64,000 nucleotides of DNA from Aurantiacibacter gangjinensis. Its GTDB lineage: Bacteria > Pseudomonadota > Alphaproteobacteria > Sphingomonadales > Sphingomonadaceae. Below, one piece after another: positions 1 to 7,252 of the stretch (within the stretch, counting starts at the first letter, position 1; every line of letters begins with the position of its first letter). The position numbers and the translations under genes were made by a program. The stretch spans positions 2,127,001 through 2,191,000 of the forward strand of contig NZ_CP018097.1 in NCBI RefSeq assembly GCF_001886695.1, written 5' to 3'. The notes below the pieces were generated by a model that saw nothing but the letters and a program-made list of their open reading frames with translations, was not told where the DNA came from and made no database searches.

Positions 1-425
1 AGCGGGCTGGAATAGGGCAGGCTGGCAATCGCGCCCTGCGGCCCGCCGCGATTGGTGAAGGTCTGGTAGCGGCTATGGTCGAATGTCGCCGCCTCAAGGC
101 TGTCGGCGAAAGAGCGATGCATCAGCGCATGGTCGATCTGCAGCGTTCCGGGCAGCGCTTCGGCATCGATCGCATCGAGCCGCGCACGGAAGGCGCGCGT
201 CTCTTCCAGGCGCTGCTCGTACCCTTCCAGCGACGGATCGCCCAGCTGCCCGTCATTGCGCCGGTCGCCGACCTGTTCGGACAGCCAGGGCGACTGGTCC
301 AGCGTCCACTGCCAAACATCTTCACGGAGCTCGCGGAAATCGGCCTCGGCATCCTGCGCGAAGGCGGGAGCGGGCGCGGCGATGGTGATGGCAAGCGCCG
401 ATGCGGCGAGAAGGTGGCGGATCAT
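1..425 (-). CDS. DUF885 family secreted protein, N-terminal part (runs off the window)
   Basis: An open frame starts at the ATG at 423-425 and reads off the left edge without a stop, giving about 141 residues. It begins with a Sec signal peptide: Met-Ile-Arg, a hydrophobic Leu/Ala stretch, then Ala-Phe-Ala before Gln-Asp at about residue 24. The mature part is acidic and helical and ends with TFTNRGGPQGAIASLPYSS, which resembles the start of the conserved core of DUF885 proteins, large exported hydrolase-like proteins of proteobacteria. The assignment rests on this motif and the signal peptide. The catalytic part lies outside the window, so the function cannot be tested here. Confidence 0.7.
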   Translation of the reverse strand, partial: MIRHLLAASALAITIAAPAPAFAQDAEADFRELREDVWQWTLDQSPWLSEQVGDRRNDGQLGDPSLEGYEQRLEETRAFRARLDAIDAEALPGTLQIDHALMHRSFADSLEAATFDHSRYQTFTNRGGPQGAIASLPYSSP

Positions 426-492
426 ATGCGGTGTCTCCCGAAATGTTTGCGAGAGAGACTAGTGCCGCGCGTGACTATGGCAAGCGTCGTGA

Positions 493-1038
493 CTACAAGC
501 CCTTGCGACCGAATCCGCCGCCCACCGGCGCAGCGGGCTGCGGCGCTTGCGCAGCGGGGCGCGTGCGGTGGGCGATCTCCGGCGCGGTGTAATTGCCGCT
601 GGCGCGCGCATGCTGGTTTTCGAGAAATGCGTGAAACACCGTCATCACATCCCGCACATCGCCGTGCTCCTTCTCCAGCAGCTTGACCGAGATGTGGCAG
701 TTGCCGAAATAGCCCTTGCCGAAATCGAGTTGCAGATGCGTGCTGCCAGAGGCCTGCTGGATATTCATCCCGCGATAGTCGCGCCAAGTTGCGCTCTGGC
801 GGCCGGTCCATTTGAAGTAGCCGATCTTTCCGTCGGGATGCAGCGTCATCACATCGCGGTTGAGAAGCATGATGAGGCCGCTAATCGAGCAAAACGGCCC
901 AAGGCCCATCATCATGATGCCCAGGAACCAGCGCTTGCGCTGATAGACATCGCTCATCCAGTCGCCGACGAAATACAGGCCGACGCCCAGCGCGATCAGC
1001 GTCAGCAGTTTGGCGATGCTATAGCGGAATGTATGCAT
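493..1038 (-). CDS. small membrane protein with two TM segments, unknown function
   Basis: This 181-residue protein has two hydrophobic segments near its N-terminus, at about residues 9-27 and 38-58. They are separated by a short basic loop (QRKRW). A soluble domain of about 80 residues follows, containing HPDGKIGYFKWTGR and later FGKGYFGNCHIS, which could form a beta-rich PH-like fold. The tail, from about residue 150, is rich in Pro and Ala. I do not recognise the family. It sits about 65 bp downstream of recG and reads in the same direction, so it may be co-transcribed. It probably lies in the inner membrane with a cytoplasmic C-terminus (inference). Confidence 0.6.
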   Translation of the reverse strand: MHTFRYSIAKLLTLIALGVGLYFVGDWMSDVYQRKRWFLGIMMMGLGPFCSISGLIMLLNRDVMTLHPDGKIGYFKWTGRQSATWRDYRGMNIQQASGSTHLQLDFGKGYFGNCHISVKLLEKEHGDVRDVMTVFHAFLENQHARASGNYTAPEIAHRTRPAAQAPQPAAPVGGGFGRKGL

Positions 1039-1102
1039 GGGTCCCCCGGCTCCCTCTTACGAGAAGGGATAGCAAGCATCTCAAAACAATCGGTTAAAGC
1101 GG

Positions 1103-3169
1103 TTATCCGCCGCGCAGGGTTTGCACGCCCCAGTCGCGTTCCAGCAGGTAAAGTACCAAACGGGCGGCCTTGCCGCGCTCGCTTTCCAGCCCGCCTTCAT
1201 TGTCCATCAGCAGCTTCGCGTCGGCATTGGCGATGGGCAGCAGGCGAGTGATCTGTTCGAGGCTGGCGATGTTGAACGCCTCGTCCCCCGATTGCCGCGT
1301 GCCGAGCAACTCGCCGCCACCGCGCAGGCGCAAATCTTCCTCCGCCAGTTCGAAACCGTCCTGCGAGGTCTTCATCAATTCGAGACGCTTCTTGCCGGTT
1401 TCGGACAATTCGCCGCCGCGCAGCAACAGGCAAGTCGATTTCTCCGCGCCCCGCCCCACCCGTCCGCGCAACTGGTGCAGCTGCGCCAGGCCGAAGCGCT
1501 CGGCCTGTTCGATCACCATCAGCGTGGCGTTGGGCACATCGACGCCGACCTCGATCACCGTGGTTGCGACGAGGATCTTCGCCTCACCCGCCGCAAATCG
1601 CGCCATGCCAGCATCCTTGAGCTCGGGCGCAAGCTGGCCGTGAACCAGCACCACGTCGTCACCGAACCGCTCTCTCAGCGAAGCATAGCGCGCTTCGGCT
1701 GCGGCAATATCGTCGTCCATCGTCTCGCTGTCGCGCACCATGGGGCAGACCCAGTAGGCCTGCTGGCCGCTGGTTACATGACGGCCCACAGCGGCGGCGA
1801 TGTCATCGATCCGGTCGAGCGGCAGCACGCGCGTGTCGATGGACTGGCGGCCGGGTGGCAGTTCGTCCAGGCGACTGACCTCCATCTCGCCATATTGCGC
1901 CAGCACCAGCGTGCGCGGAATGGGCGTGGCCGTCATGGCCAGCGTGTGCGGCGTCACCTTGCCCTTTTGCGTCAGCATCAGCCGCTGCGAGACACCGAAA
2001 CGGTGCTGCTCGTCGATCACGACGAGCCCGAGGTTCTTGTAGCTTACGCTCTGCTGGAAAATGGCGTGGGTGCCGACGACGATGTCGATACTGCCGTCGA
2101 GCAGACCCATCAGGATGCTCTCGCGCGACTTGCCCTTGTCGCGCCCTGTCAGCAGAGCGACTTCCACGCCAGTCGGCGCGGCCATGGTGCGCAGCGTCTC
2201 GTAATGCTGCCGCGCGAGCAATTCGGTCGGCGCCAGCAGCGCGGCCTGCGCGCCTGCCTCGTTCGCCACCAGCATGGCTTCCAGCGCGACCACTGTCTTG
2301 CCCGCGCCTACATCGCCTTGCAGCAGGCGCAGCATGGGGCTGGCTTGCGCCATGTCGCCTGCGATCTCCTCTATCGAGCGCCGCTGCGCGCCAGTCAGGG
2401 GAAAAGGCAACTGAAGTTTGTCCCTCAGGGAGCCGTCGCCCTGCAAGGCCTGTCCCTTGCGCCGCTTGTTGCTCTCCCGAACAAGGGTCAGCGCCAGCGC
2501 ATTGGCGAACAGTTCGTCATAGGCGAGCCGGTCGCGCACCTTCTGGTTCTCGCCGCCATGGGCCAGCACCAGCGCGTCGCGCCAGCTGGGCCAGCCTTCG
2601 CGGTCGAGAGCACTAGGCTCGATCCATTCGGGCAGTTCGGGTGCGCGGGCCAGCGATTGCTCTACAAGACTGCCGATGCGCGGCTGGGTCAGCCCTTCTG
2701 ACAGGCGATAGACCGGCTCTACCATGCGGCCCATGGCGCGGTCGCTGCTTTCCGCAATGTGATCCGGATGCACGATCTGCAGCATCTGGTCGTACTGGTC
2801 GAGCCGGCCGGCCACCCAGCGTTTTTCCCCCACGGGCAGCTGCTTTTTCGCAGAATAGCTCGCCCGCCCGAAGAAAGTGAGGGCGCAGACATTGCCCTTA
2901 TCGTCCGTCGCAAGCACACGATATGGCCCACGCGGGGATCGGCTGGCGCGATGTTCGGTAACCGTCAGCCCGACCACGACTTGTTCGCCCACTTGGCCAT
3001 CGTCGAGATCGGTCACCGCACGGCGCACGACAAAGCGCTCAGGCAAATGGTACAGGACGTCGCGCACCCGGGTCAGCCCCAGCTTGGCCAGCGGCTTCTT
3101 CACCTTCGGCCCGACGCCGTCGAGGCCGTCCGTTTCGGCAAACAGGGGGATGAGCTCTTCGGGCCGCAT
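1103..3169 (-). CDS. recG: ATP-dependent DNA helicase RecG
   Basis: RecG is a monomeric superfamily 2 helicase that reverses stalled replication forks and processes Holliday junctions. The 688-residue length is normal for the family. The N-terminal wedge domain carries an OB-fold (about 60-150). Walker A is GDVGAGKT, the DExH-type box is DEQH in VVIDEQHRFG, and motif III is TATPIPRTL. The C-terminal half has the helicase motifs ATTVIEVGVDVPNAT and HQLRGRVGRG, and the RecG-specific end ELLGTRQSG. The ATG at 3169 agrees with family starts (MRPEEL). An inverted repeat and the sdhE gene lie just upstream, in the divergent direction. Confidence 0.97.
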   Translation of the reverse strand: MRPEELIPLFAETDGLDGVGPKVKKPLAKLGLTRVRDVLYHLPERFVVRRAVTDLDDGQVGEQVVVGLTVTEHRASRSPRGPYRVLATDDKGNVCALTFFGRASYSAKKQLPVGEKRWVAGRLDQYDQMLQIVHPDHIAESSDRAMGRMVEPVYRLSEGLTQPRIGSLVEQSLARAPELPEWIEPSALDREGWPSWRDALVLAHGGENQKVRDRLAYDELFANALALTLVRESNKRRKGQALQGDGSLRDKLQLPFPLTGAQRRSIEEIAGDMAQASPMLRLLQGDVGAGKTVVALEAMLVANEAGAQAALLAPTELLARQHYETLRTMAAPTGVEVALLTGRDKGKSRESILMGLLDGSIDIVVGTHAIFQQSVSYKNLGLVVIDEQHRFGVSQRLMLTQKGKVTPHTLAMTATPIPRTLVLAQYGEMEVSRLDELPPGRQSIDTRVLPLDRIDDIAAAVGRHVTSGQQAYWVCPMVRDSETMDDDIAAAEARYASLRERFGDDVVLVHGQLAPELKDAGMARFAAGEAKILVATTVIEVGVDVPNATLMVIEQAERFGLAQLHQLRGRVGRGAEKSTCLLLRGGELSETGKKRLELMKTSQDGFELAEEDLRLRGGGELLGTRQSGDEAFNIASLEQITRLLPIANADAKLLMDNEGGLESERGKAARLVLYLLERDWGVQTLRGG

Positions 3170-3198
3170 GACGTTGCTCTAGCGGGTCTCTTCCTCAC

Positions 3199-3269
3199 CG
3201 TCATTCCCGCAAAGGCGGGAATCCACTTTCAGACGTAGAAGCTGGATTCCCGCCTTCGCGGGAATGACG
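3199..3269. repeat. REP-like intergenic inverted repeat
   Basis: Two arms of about 27 bases, GTCATTCCCGC...GGCGGGAATCCA (3200-3226) and its near-perfect complement TGGATTCCCGCC...GCGGGAATGAC (3243-3268), face each other across about 16 bases. Each arm also contains its own CCCGC-GCGGG hairpin. This matches the widespread bacterial REP-type palindrome that sits between genes. It lies in the divergent gap between recG and sdhE. Confidence 0.85.
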
Positions 3270-3289
3270 AAGTTTGTTAGTGGGGCCCC

Positions 3290-3553
3290 ATGACAGACTT
3301 TACCACCCGCCTCGCCAAGGCCAAATTCCGCGCATGGCATCGCGGCACGCGGGAAGCGGATTACACCTTCGGCGGCTTTTTCGACCGCTACCATGCCGAG
3401 TGGGACGAGGCCGGCCTCGACTGGTTCGAACGCCTGCTGGAGCGTGACGATGTGGACGTAATGGCCTGGGCCATGGGCACCGCCGATGTTCCGGCCGAGT
3501 TTCAGGGCAACCACATGAGCGCGATGCAGCGGCTGGATTACGTCAAGATTTGA
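3290..3553 (+). CDS. sdhE: succinate dehydrogenase assembly factor SdhE
   Basis: SdhE (YgfY/Sdh5 family, formerly DUF339) promotes covalent attachment of FAD to the SdhA flavoprotein. The 87-residue protein is the usual size for a one-domain five-helix bundle. It carries the family signature around HRGTREADYTFGGFF, where Arg-Gly and the following acidic residue form the conserved RGxxE-type motif, and a second conserved block at LDWFERLLERDDVDVMAWAMG. The start ATG at 3290 gives the family-typical N-terminus. SdhE next to RecG and Mfd is a common alphaproteobacterial arrangement. A hairpin overlaps its stop codon. Confidence 0.93.
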   Translation: MTDFTTRLAKAKFRAWHRGTREADYTFGGFFDRYHAEWDEAGLDWFERLLERDDVDVMAWAMGTADVPAEFQGNHMSAMQRLDYVKI

Positions 3554-3560
3554 TCTTGAC
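3542..3560 (+). terminator. hairpin overlapping the sdhE stop codon
   Basis: GTCAAGAT-TTG-ATCTTGAC forms an 8-bp stem with a 3-base loop that spans the sdhE stop codon (TGA at 3551-3553). No clear run of T follows, so it may be a weak terminator or an mRNA 3'-end stabiliser. Confidence 0.4.
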
Positions 3561-3562
3561 CA

Positions 3563-3679
3563 CCCCTCCTCTTCAAAGGAGGGGCAGCGAGGCTTGGTAA
3601 GCCGTAGGCGAACCTAGCCGCAGCGGGGTGGTGACCTTGCCCAAACCACCCCCAACCCCCTCCTTTCAAAAGGAGGGGG
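3563..3679. repeat. paired AGGAGGGG hairpins between sdhE and mfd
   Basis: Two short hairpins bracket this gap. One is CCCCTCCT-(6)-AGGAGGGG at 3563-3584. The other is CCCCCTCCTTT-CA-AAAGGAGGGGG at 3656-3679, followed by CACTTTT. Between them are complementary GGGGTGGT and ACCACCCC blocks (3625-3632 and 3645-3652). The arrangement looks like a small repetitive element, and the second hairpin resembles a terminator just before mfd. Confidence 0.6.
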
Positions 3680-3710
3680 CACTTTTGCCTGCCAGATGGT
3701 TCTCTCTTCA

Positions 3711-6700
3711 ATGCCCGACCTTTCCCGCATCCTCTCCGCCAAATCGCCGCTCACACTTGCCTCCATCGTGCGCGGTGCGCAGCCGCTGGTGATGGCCGAC
3801 ATTGCCCGCGCGGCGAGGCGGCGGGCCGTGTTCATCGCGCCGGACGATGCCGCCATGCGTGCCGTGATCGATGCCGCGCGATTTTTCGCGCCGGAGCTGG
3901 ACGTGGTGGAGTTCCCCGCATGGGACTGCCTGCCTTACGACCGCGCCAGCCCCGCCCTTTCCGTCAGCGCGCGGCGGCTGGCGGCGCTTCATGCGCTGCA
4001 GAAGAAAAGCGGTCCGAACCAGCTCGTCGTTACCACGATCAACGCGCTGTTACAGCGGGTGCTCACGCCGTTCCGCGTGCGCGAGGCGGTGCGCGAGTTC
4101 AAGGTGGGCAGCCAGATCGGCTTCGACAGCCTGGCCTGGCTGCTACGTCGTCAGGGCTACAGCCGGGTCGATACCGTGGTCGATACAGGCGAATTCGCGA
4201 TGCGCGGCAGCATCGTCGATATCTATCCCAGCGGACTCGATGCCGGGTTGCGACTCGATTTCTTCGGGGACGAGCTGGAAAGCCTGCGCCTGTTCGATCC
4301 AAGCACCCAGCGCACGACCGAGCGGATCGACAGCCACCTGCTGCTGCCCGCCAGCGAGGCGCTACTGGACGAGGACAGCATCAAGCGTTTCCGCAGCCGC
4401 TATCGCGAGAAATTCGGCGCGACCGCAACGCAAGACCCGCTCTACGAAGCGGTTTCCGATGGCCGCCGCCTTGCCGGGATGGAACACTGGATGCCGCTGC
4501 TGGAGGAGAAGCTGGCAACGCTTCTCGACCACCTCGGCGAAGACGATGCCATCGTCGTGGATGCAGGCGCCATGCAGGCCGCCGACGAACGGTTGAAGGA
4601 CATTGCCGACTACCACCGACAGCGCGGCGAGATCGCCGGACAGGCGAAAGGCAGTTATCGCCCGCTTGCGCCCGATGCGCTTTACCTGACCGAGGATGAA
4701 TTGCAGTCCGGCATGGCGGACTGGCCGATCCATCGCGCCAGCATCTTCGCGGAGCCCGAAAGCGACAAGGTCATCGATTTCGGCTTCAGGTCAGCCCGAG
4801 ATTTCACGCCGGAGCGCAAGGCGGGCCAGAACGTGTATGACGCTGCCGCCTCGCACCTCAAGGGGCTTGGAGCGCAGGGCAAGCGACCGCTGATCGCCGC
4901 CTATTCCGCCGGATCGCGCAGCCGCATCGCCTCGATTATCGAGGAAGCGGGCACGCCGGTGCAGCTGGAAGATAGCTGGCAGGAAGCGCTCGGTGCGTCG
5001 GCGAAGGGCAAGACGACGTCAATGGTGCTGCCGCTCGATACGGGCTTCGCCAATGACGAGATGGAAGTCGTCACCGAGCAGGATTTACTTGGCGATCGCC
5101 TCGTCCGCCGCCGCAAGAAGAAGAAGGATGCCGATGCCTTCCTCGCCGAATTGCAGGCACTCAGCCGCGGCGATTTGGTGGTGCATGTCGATCACGGCAT
5201 CGGCAAGTATCTGGGCCTGGAGCCGGTCGCGGCAGGCAAGAGCCAGCACGATTGCGTGATGCTGGAATATAAGGGCGGCGACAAGCTCTACATCCCGGTC
5301 GAGAACCTCGAGGTGCTCAGCCGCTATGGCAGCGCGGAAGACAGCGTTGCGCTCGACAGGCTGGGCGGCGAAGCGTGGCAGAAGCGCCGCTCGAAGCTGA
5401 AAGAGCGCATCCGCGCGATTGCGGGCGAGCTGATGGAAGTCGCCGCCAAGCGCTCACTGCGCAAGGCGCCGGTGCTGAGCGCGGACGATGCCAGCTACAA
5501 CCAGTTCCTCGACCGCTTCCAGTACGAGGAAACCGACGACCAGGATGCCGCCATCGACGATGTGCTGCGCGACCTGGAAAGCGGGCGGCCGATGGATCGC
5601 CTCATCTGCGGCGATGTGGGCTTCGGCAAGACCGAGGTCGCGCTGCGCGCTGCTTTCGTCGCCGCCATGAATGGCCAGCAAGTGGCGATGATCGCGCCCA
5701 CTACCCTGCTCGCCCGCCAGCATTTTGAGAATTTCCGTAATCGTTTCTCCGGTTTTCCGCTCAAGGTCGGCCGCTTGTCGCGGCTTGTCCGGTCCACGGA
5801 GATGAAGGAAACGCGCGAAGGCCTGGCGTCAGGCGATATCGACATCGTGATCGGCACCCATGCCATCCTTTCCAAGAACACGCAGTTCAAGGATCTGGGC
5901 CTTGTTATCGTGGATGAGGAGCAGCGTTTCGGCGTCACGCACAAGGAGAAGCTGAAGCAACTGCGCGCCGATGTGCATGTGCTGACGCTGACCGCCACGC
6001 CCATTCCGCGCACGCTACAAATGGCGATGACAGGCCTGCGCGAACTTTCCACCATCAAGACCCCGCCCGTCGACCGGCTTGCCGTGCGGACCTATGTGAT
6101 GGAGTGGGACGACATGGTGGTGCGCGAGGCGCTGCTGCGCGAGCATCATCGCGGCGGGCAAAGCTTTATCGTCGTGCCGCGCATTTCGGATATGGAGCCG
6201 CTGGAGCAGTGGCTGCGCGATACGGTGCCCGAAGTCAAAGTGGTCGCCGCGCATGGCCAGATGAGCGCTGGCGAGATCGAAGACCGGATGAGCGCCTTTT
6301 ACGAGGGCAAATACGAGGTGCTGCTCTCCACCACCATCGTGGAAAGCGGGCTGGACCTGCCATCGGCCAACACCATGATCATCCACCGCGCGGATCGCTT
6401 CGGCCTAGCCCAGCTCTACCAGCTGCGCGGCCGCGTGGGCCGTGCCAAGATCCGCGCTTATGCCTATCTCACCACGCCTGCCGACACGCAGCTGAGCGAG
6501 GTGGCGGAGAAGCGCCTGAAAGTGCTGGGAGATCTCGACAGTCTCGGCGCGGGCTTCCAGCTTGCCAGCCACGATCTCGACATCCGCGGCGCGGGCAATC
6601 TGCTGGGGGACGAGCAATCGGGCCATATCCGCGAAGTCGGCTTCGAGCTTTACCAATCCATGCTGGAGGATGCGATCCTCGCCGCCAAGGCGGGCGATGC

Positions 6701-7193
6701 CGGGCTGGAGAAGGACCGCGGCCGCCTGTCCCCGTCCATCACCGTCGACGCCCCCATCATGATACCCGAGGACTACGTGCCCGATCTCGCCGTGCGCATG
6801 GCGCTCTATCGCCGCCTCAACCAGGCCGAGGGCAAGGCCGAGGTGGAAAGCCTCGCCGCCGAGATGATCGACCGCTTCGGAGAATTGCCGCAGCCGACCA
6901 AGAACCTCATCCGCCTGATCGAGATCAAGGCGCAGGCCATAGAGGCGTGCATTTCGAAGATCGAAGTCGGCGCACGCGGCACGCTGGTGACGTTCCACAA
7001 CAACGAATTCCCCGATCCGGCGGGGCTGCTGGCTTATGTGGAGCGGCTGAAGGACACGGCCAAGCTGCGCCCTGATATGAAATTGCAGATCAACCGCGCC
7101 TGGGGCGATCCGCAAAGCCGCCTCAACGGCCTGTTCCAGCTGACCAAGGGTTTGGGCGGCATCGTAAAAAAGGCGCAGAAGCAGGCGGCATAG
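3711..7193 (+). CDS. mfd: transcription-repair coupling factor Mfd
   Basis: Mfd displaces RNA polymerase stalled at DNA lesions and recruits UvrA for nucleotide excision repair. The about 1160-residue protein shows the full domain order: UvrB-like N-terminus (residues 1 to about 330), the polymerase-interacting CarD-like domain (GDLVVHVDHGIGKYLGLE), a RecG-like motor with Walker A GDVGFGKTEVA, DEEQRFGV and TATPIPRTLQ, the TRG motif region (QLRGRVGRA, LLGDEQSGHI), and the C-terminal TRCF domain (VPDLAVRMALYRRL). I prefer the ATG at 3711 (MPDLSRIL), which matches family N-termini. An in-frame ATG at 3696 would add five residues. Confidence 0.97.
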   Translation: MPDLSRILSAKSPLTLASIVRGAQPLVMADIARAARRRAVFIAPDDAAMRAVIDAARFFAPELDVVEFPAWDCLPYDRASPALSVSARRLAALHALQKKSGPNQLVVTTINALLQRVLTPFRVREAVREFKVGSQIGFDSLAWLLRRQGYSRVDTVVDTGEFAMRGSIVDIYPSGLDAGLRLDFFGDELESLRLFDPSTQRTTERIDSHLLLPASEALLDEDSIKRFRSRYREKFGATATQDPLYEAVSDGRRLAGMEHWMPLLEEKLATLLDHLGEDDAIVVDAGAMQAADERLKDIADYHRQRGEIAGQAKGSYRPLAPDALYLTEDELQSGMADWPIHRASIFAEPESDKVIDFGFRSARDFTPERKAGQNVYDAAASHLKGLGAQGKRPLIAAYSAGSRSRIASIIEEAGTPVQLEDSWQEALGASAKGKTTSMVLPLDTGFANDEMEVVTEQDLLGDRLVRRRKKKKDADAFLAELQALSRGDLVVHVDHGIGKYLGLEPVAAGKSQHDCVMLEYKGGDKLYIPVENLEVLSRYGSAEDSVALDRLGGEAWQKRRSKLKERIRAIAGELMEVAAKRSLRKAPVLSADDASYNQFLDRFQYEETDDQDAAIDDVLRDLESGRPMDRLICGDVGFGKTEVALRAAFVAAMNGQQVAMIAPTTLLARQHFENFRNRFSGFPLKVGRLSRLVRSTEMKETREGLASGDIDIVIGTHAILSKNTQFKDLGLVIVDEEQRFGVTHKEKLKQLRADVHVLTLTATPIPRTLQMAMTGLRELSTIKTPPVDRLAVRTYVMEWDDMVVREALLREHHRGGQSFIVVPRISDMEPLEQWLRDTVPEVKVVAAHGQMSAGEIEDRMSAFYEGKYEVLLSTTIVESGLDLPSANTMIIHRADRFGLAQLYQLRGRVGRAKIRAYAYLTTPADTQLSEVAEKRLKVLGDLDSLGAGFQLASHDLDIRGAGNLLGDEQSGHIREVGFELYQSMLEDAILAAKAGDAGLEKDRGRLSPSITVDAPIMIPEDYVPDLAVRMALYRRLNQAEGKAEVESLAAEMIDRFGELPQPTKNLIRLIEIKAQAIEACISKIEVGARGTLVTFHNNEFPDPAGLLAYVERLKDTAKLRPDMKLQINRAWGDPQSRLNGLFQLTKGLGGIVKKAQKQAA

Positions 7194-7252
7194 GTCTTGC
7201 CATCGCTGCCCTTGCGCGATTTACTGCGCGGGCAACGGAGGAGACCTGCAAA

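Noticed and set aside
1121-2701. 526-residue plus-strand frame
   Set aside because: Antisense to recG; rich in Gln/His/Arg with no family signature.
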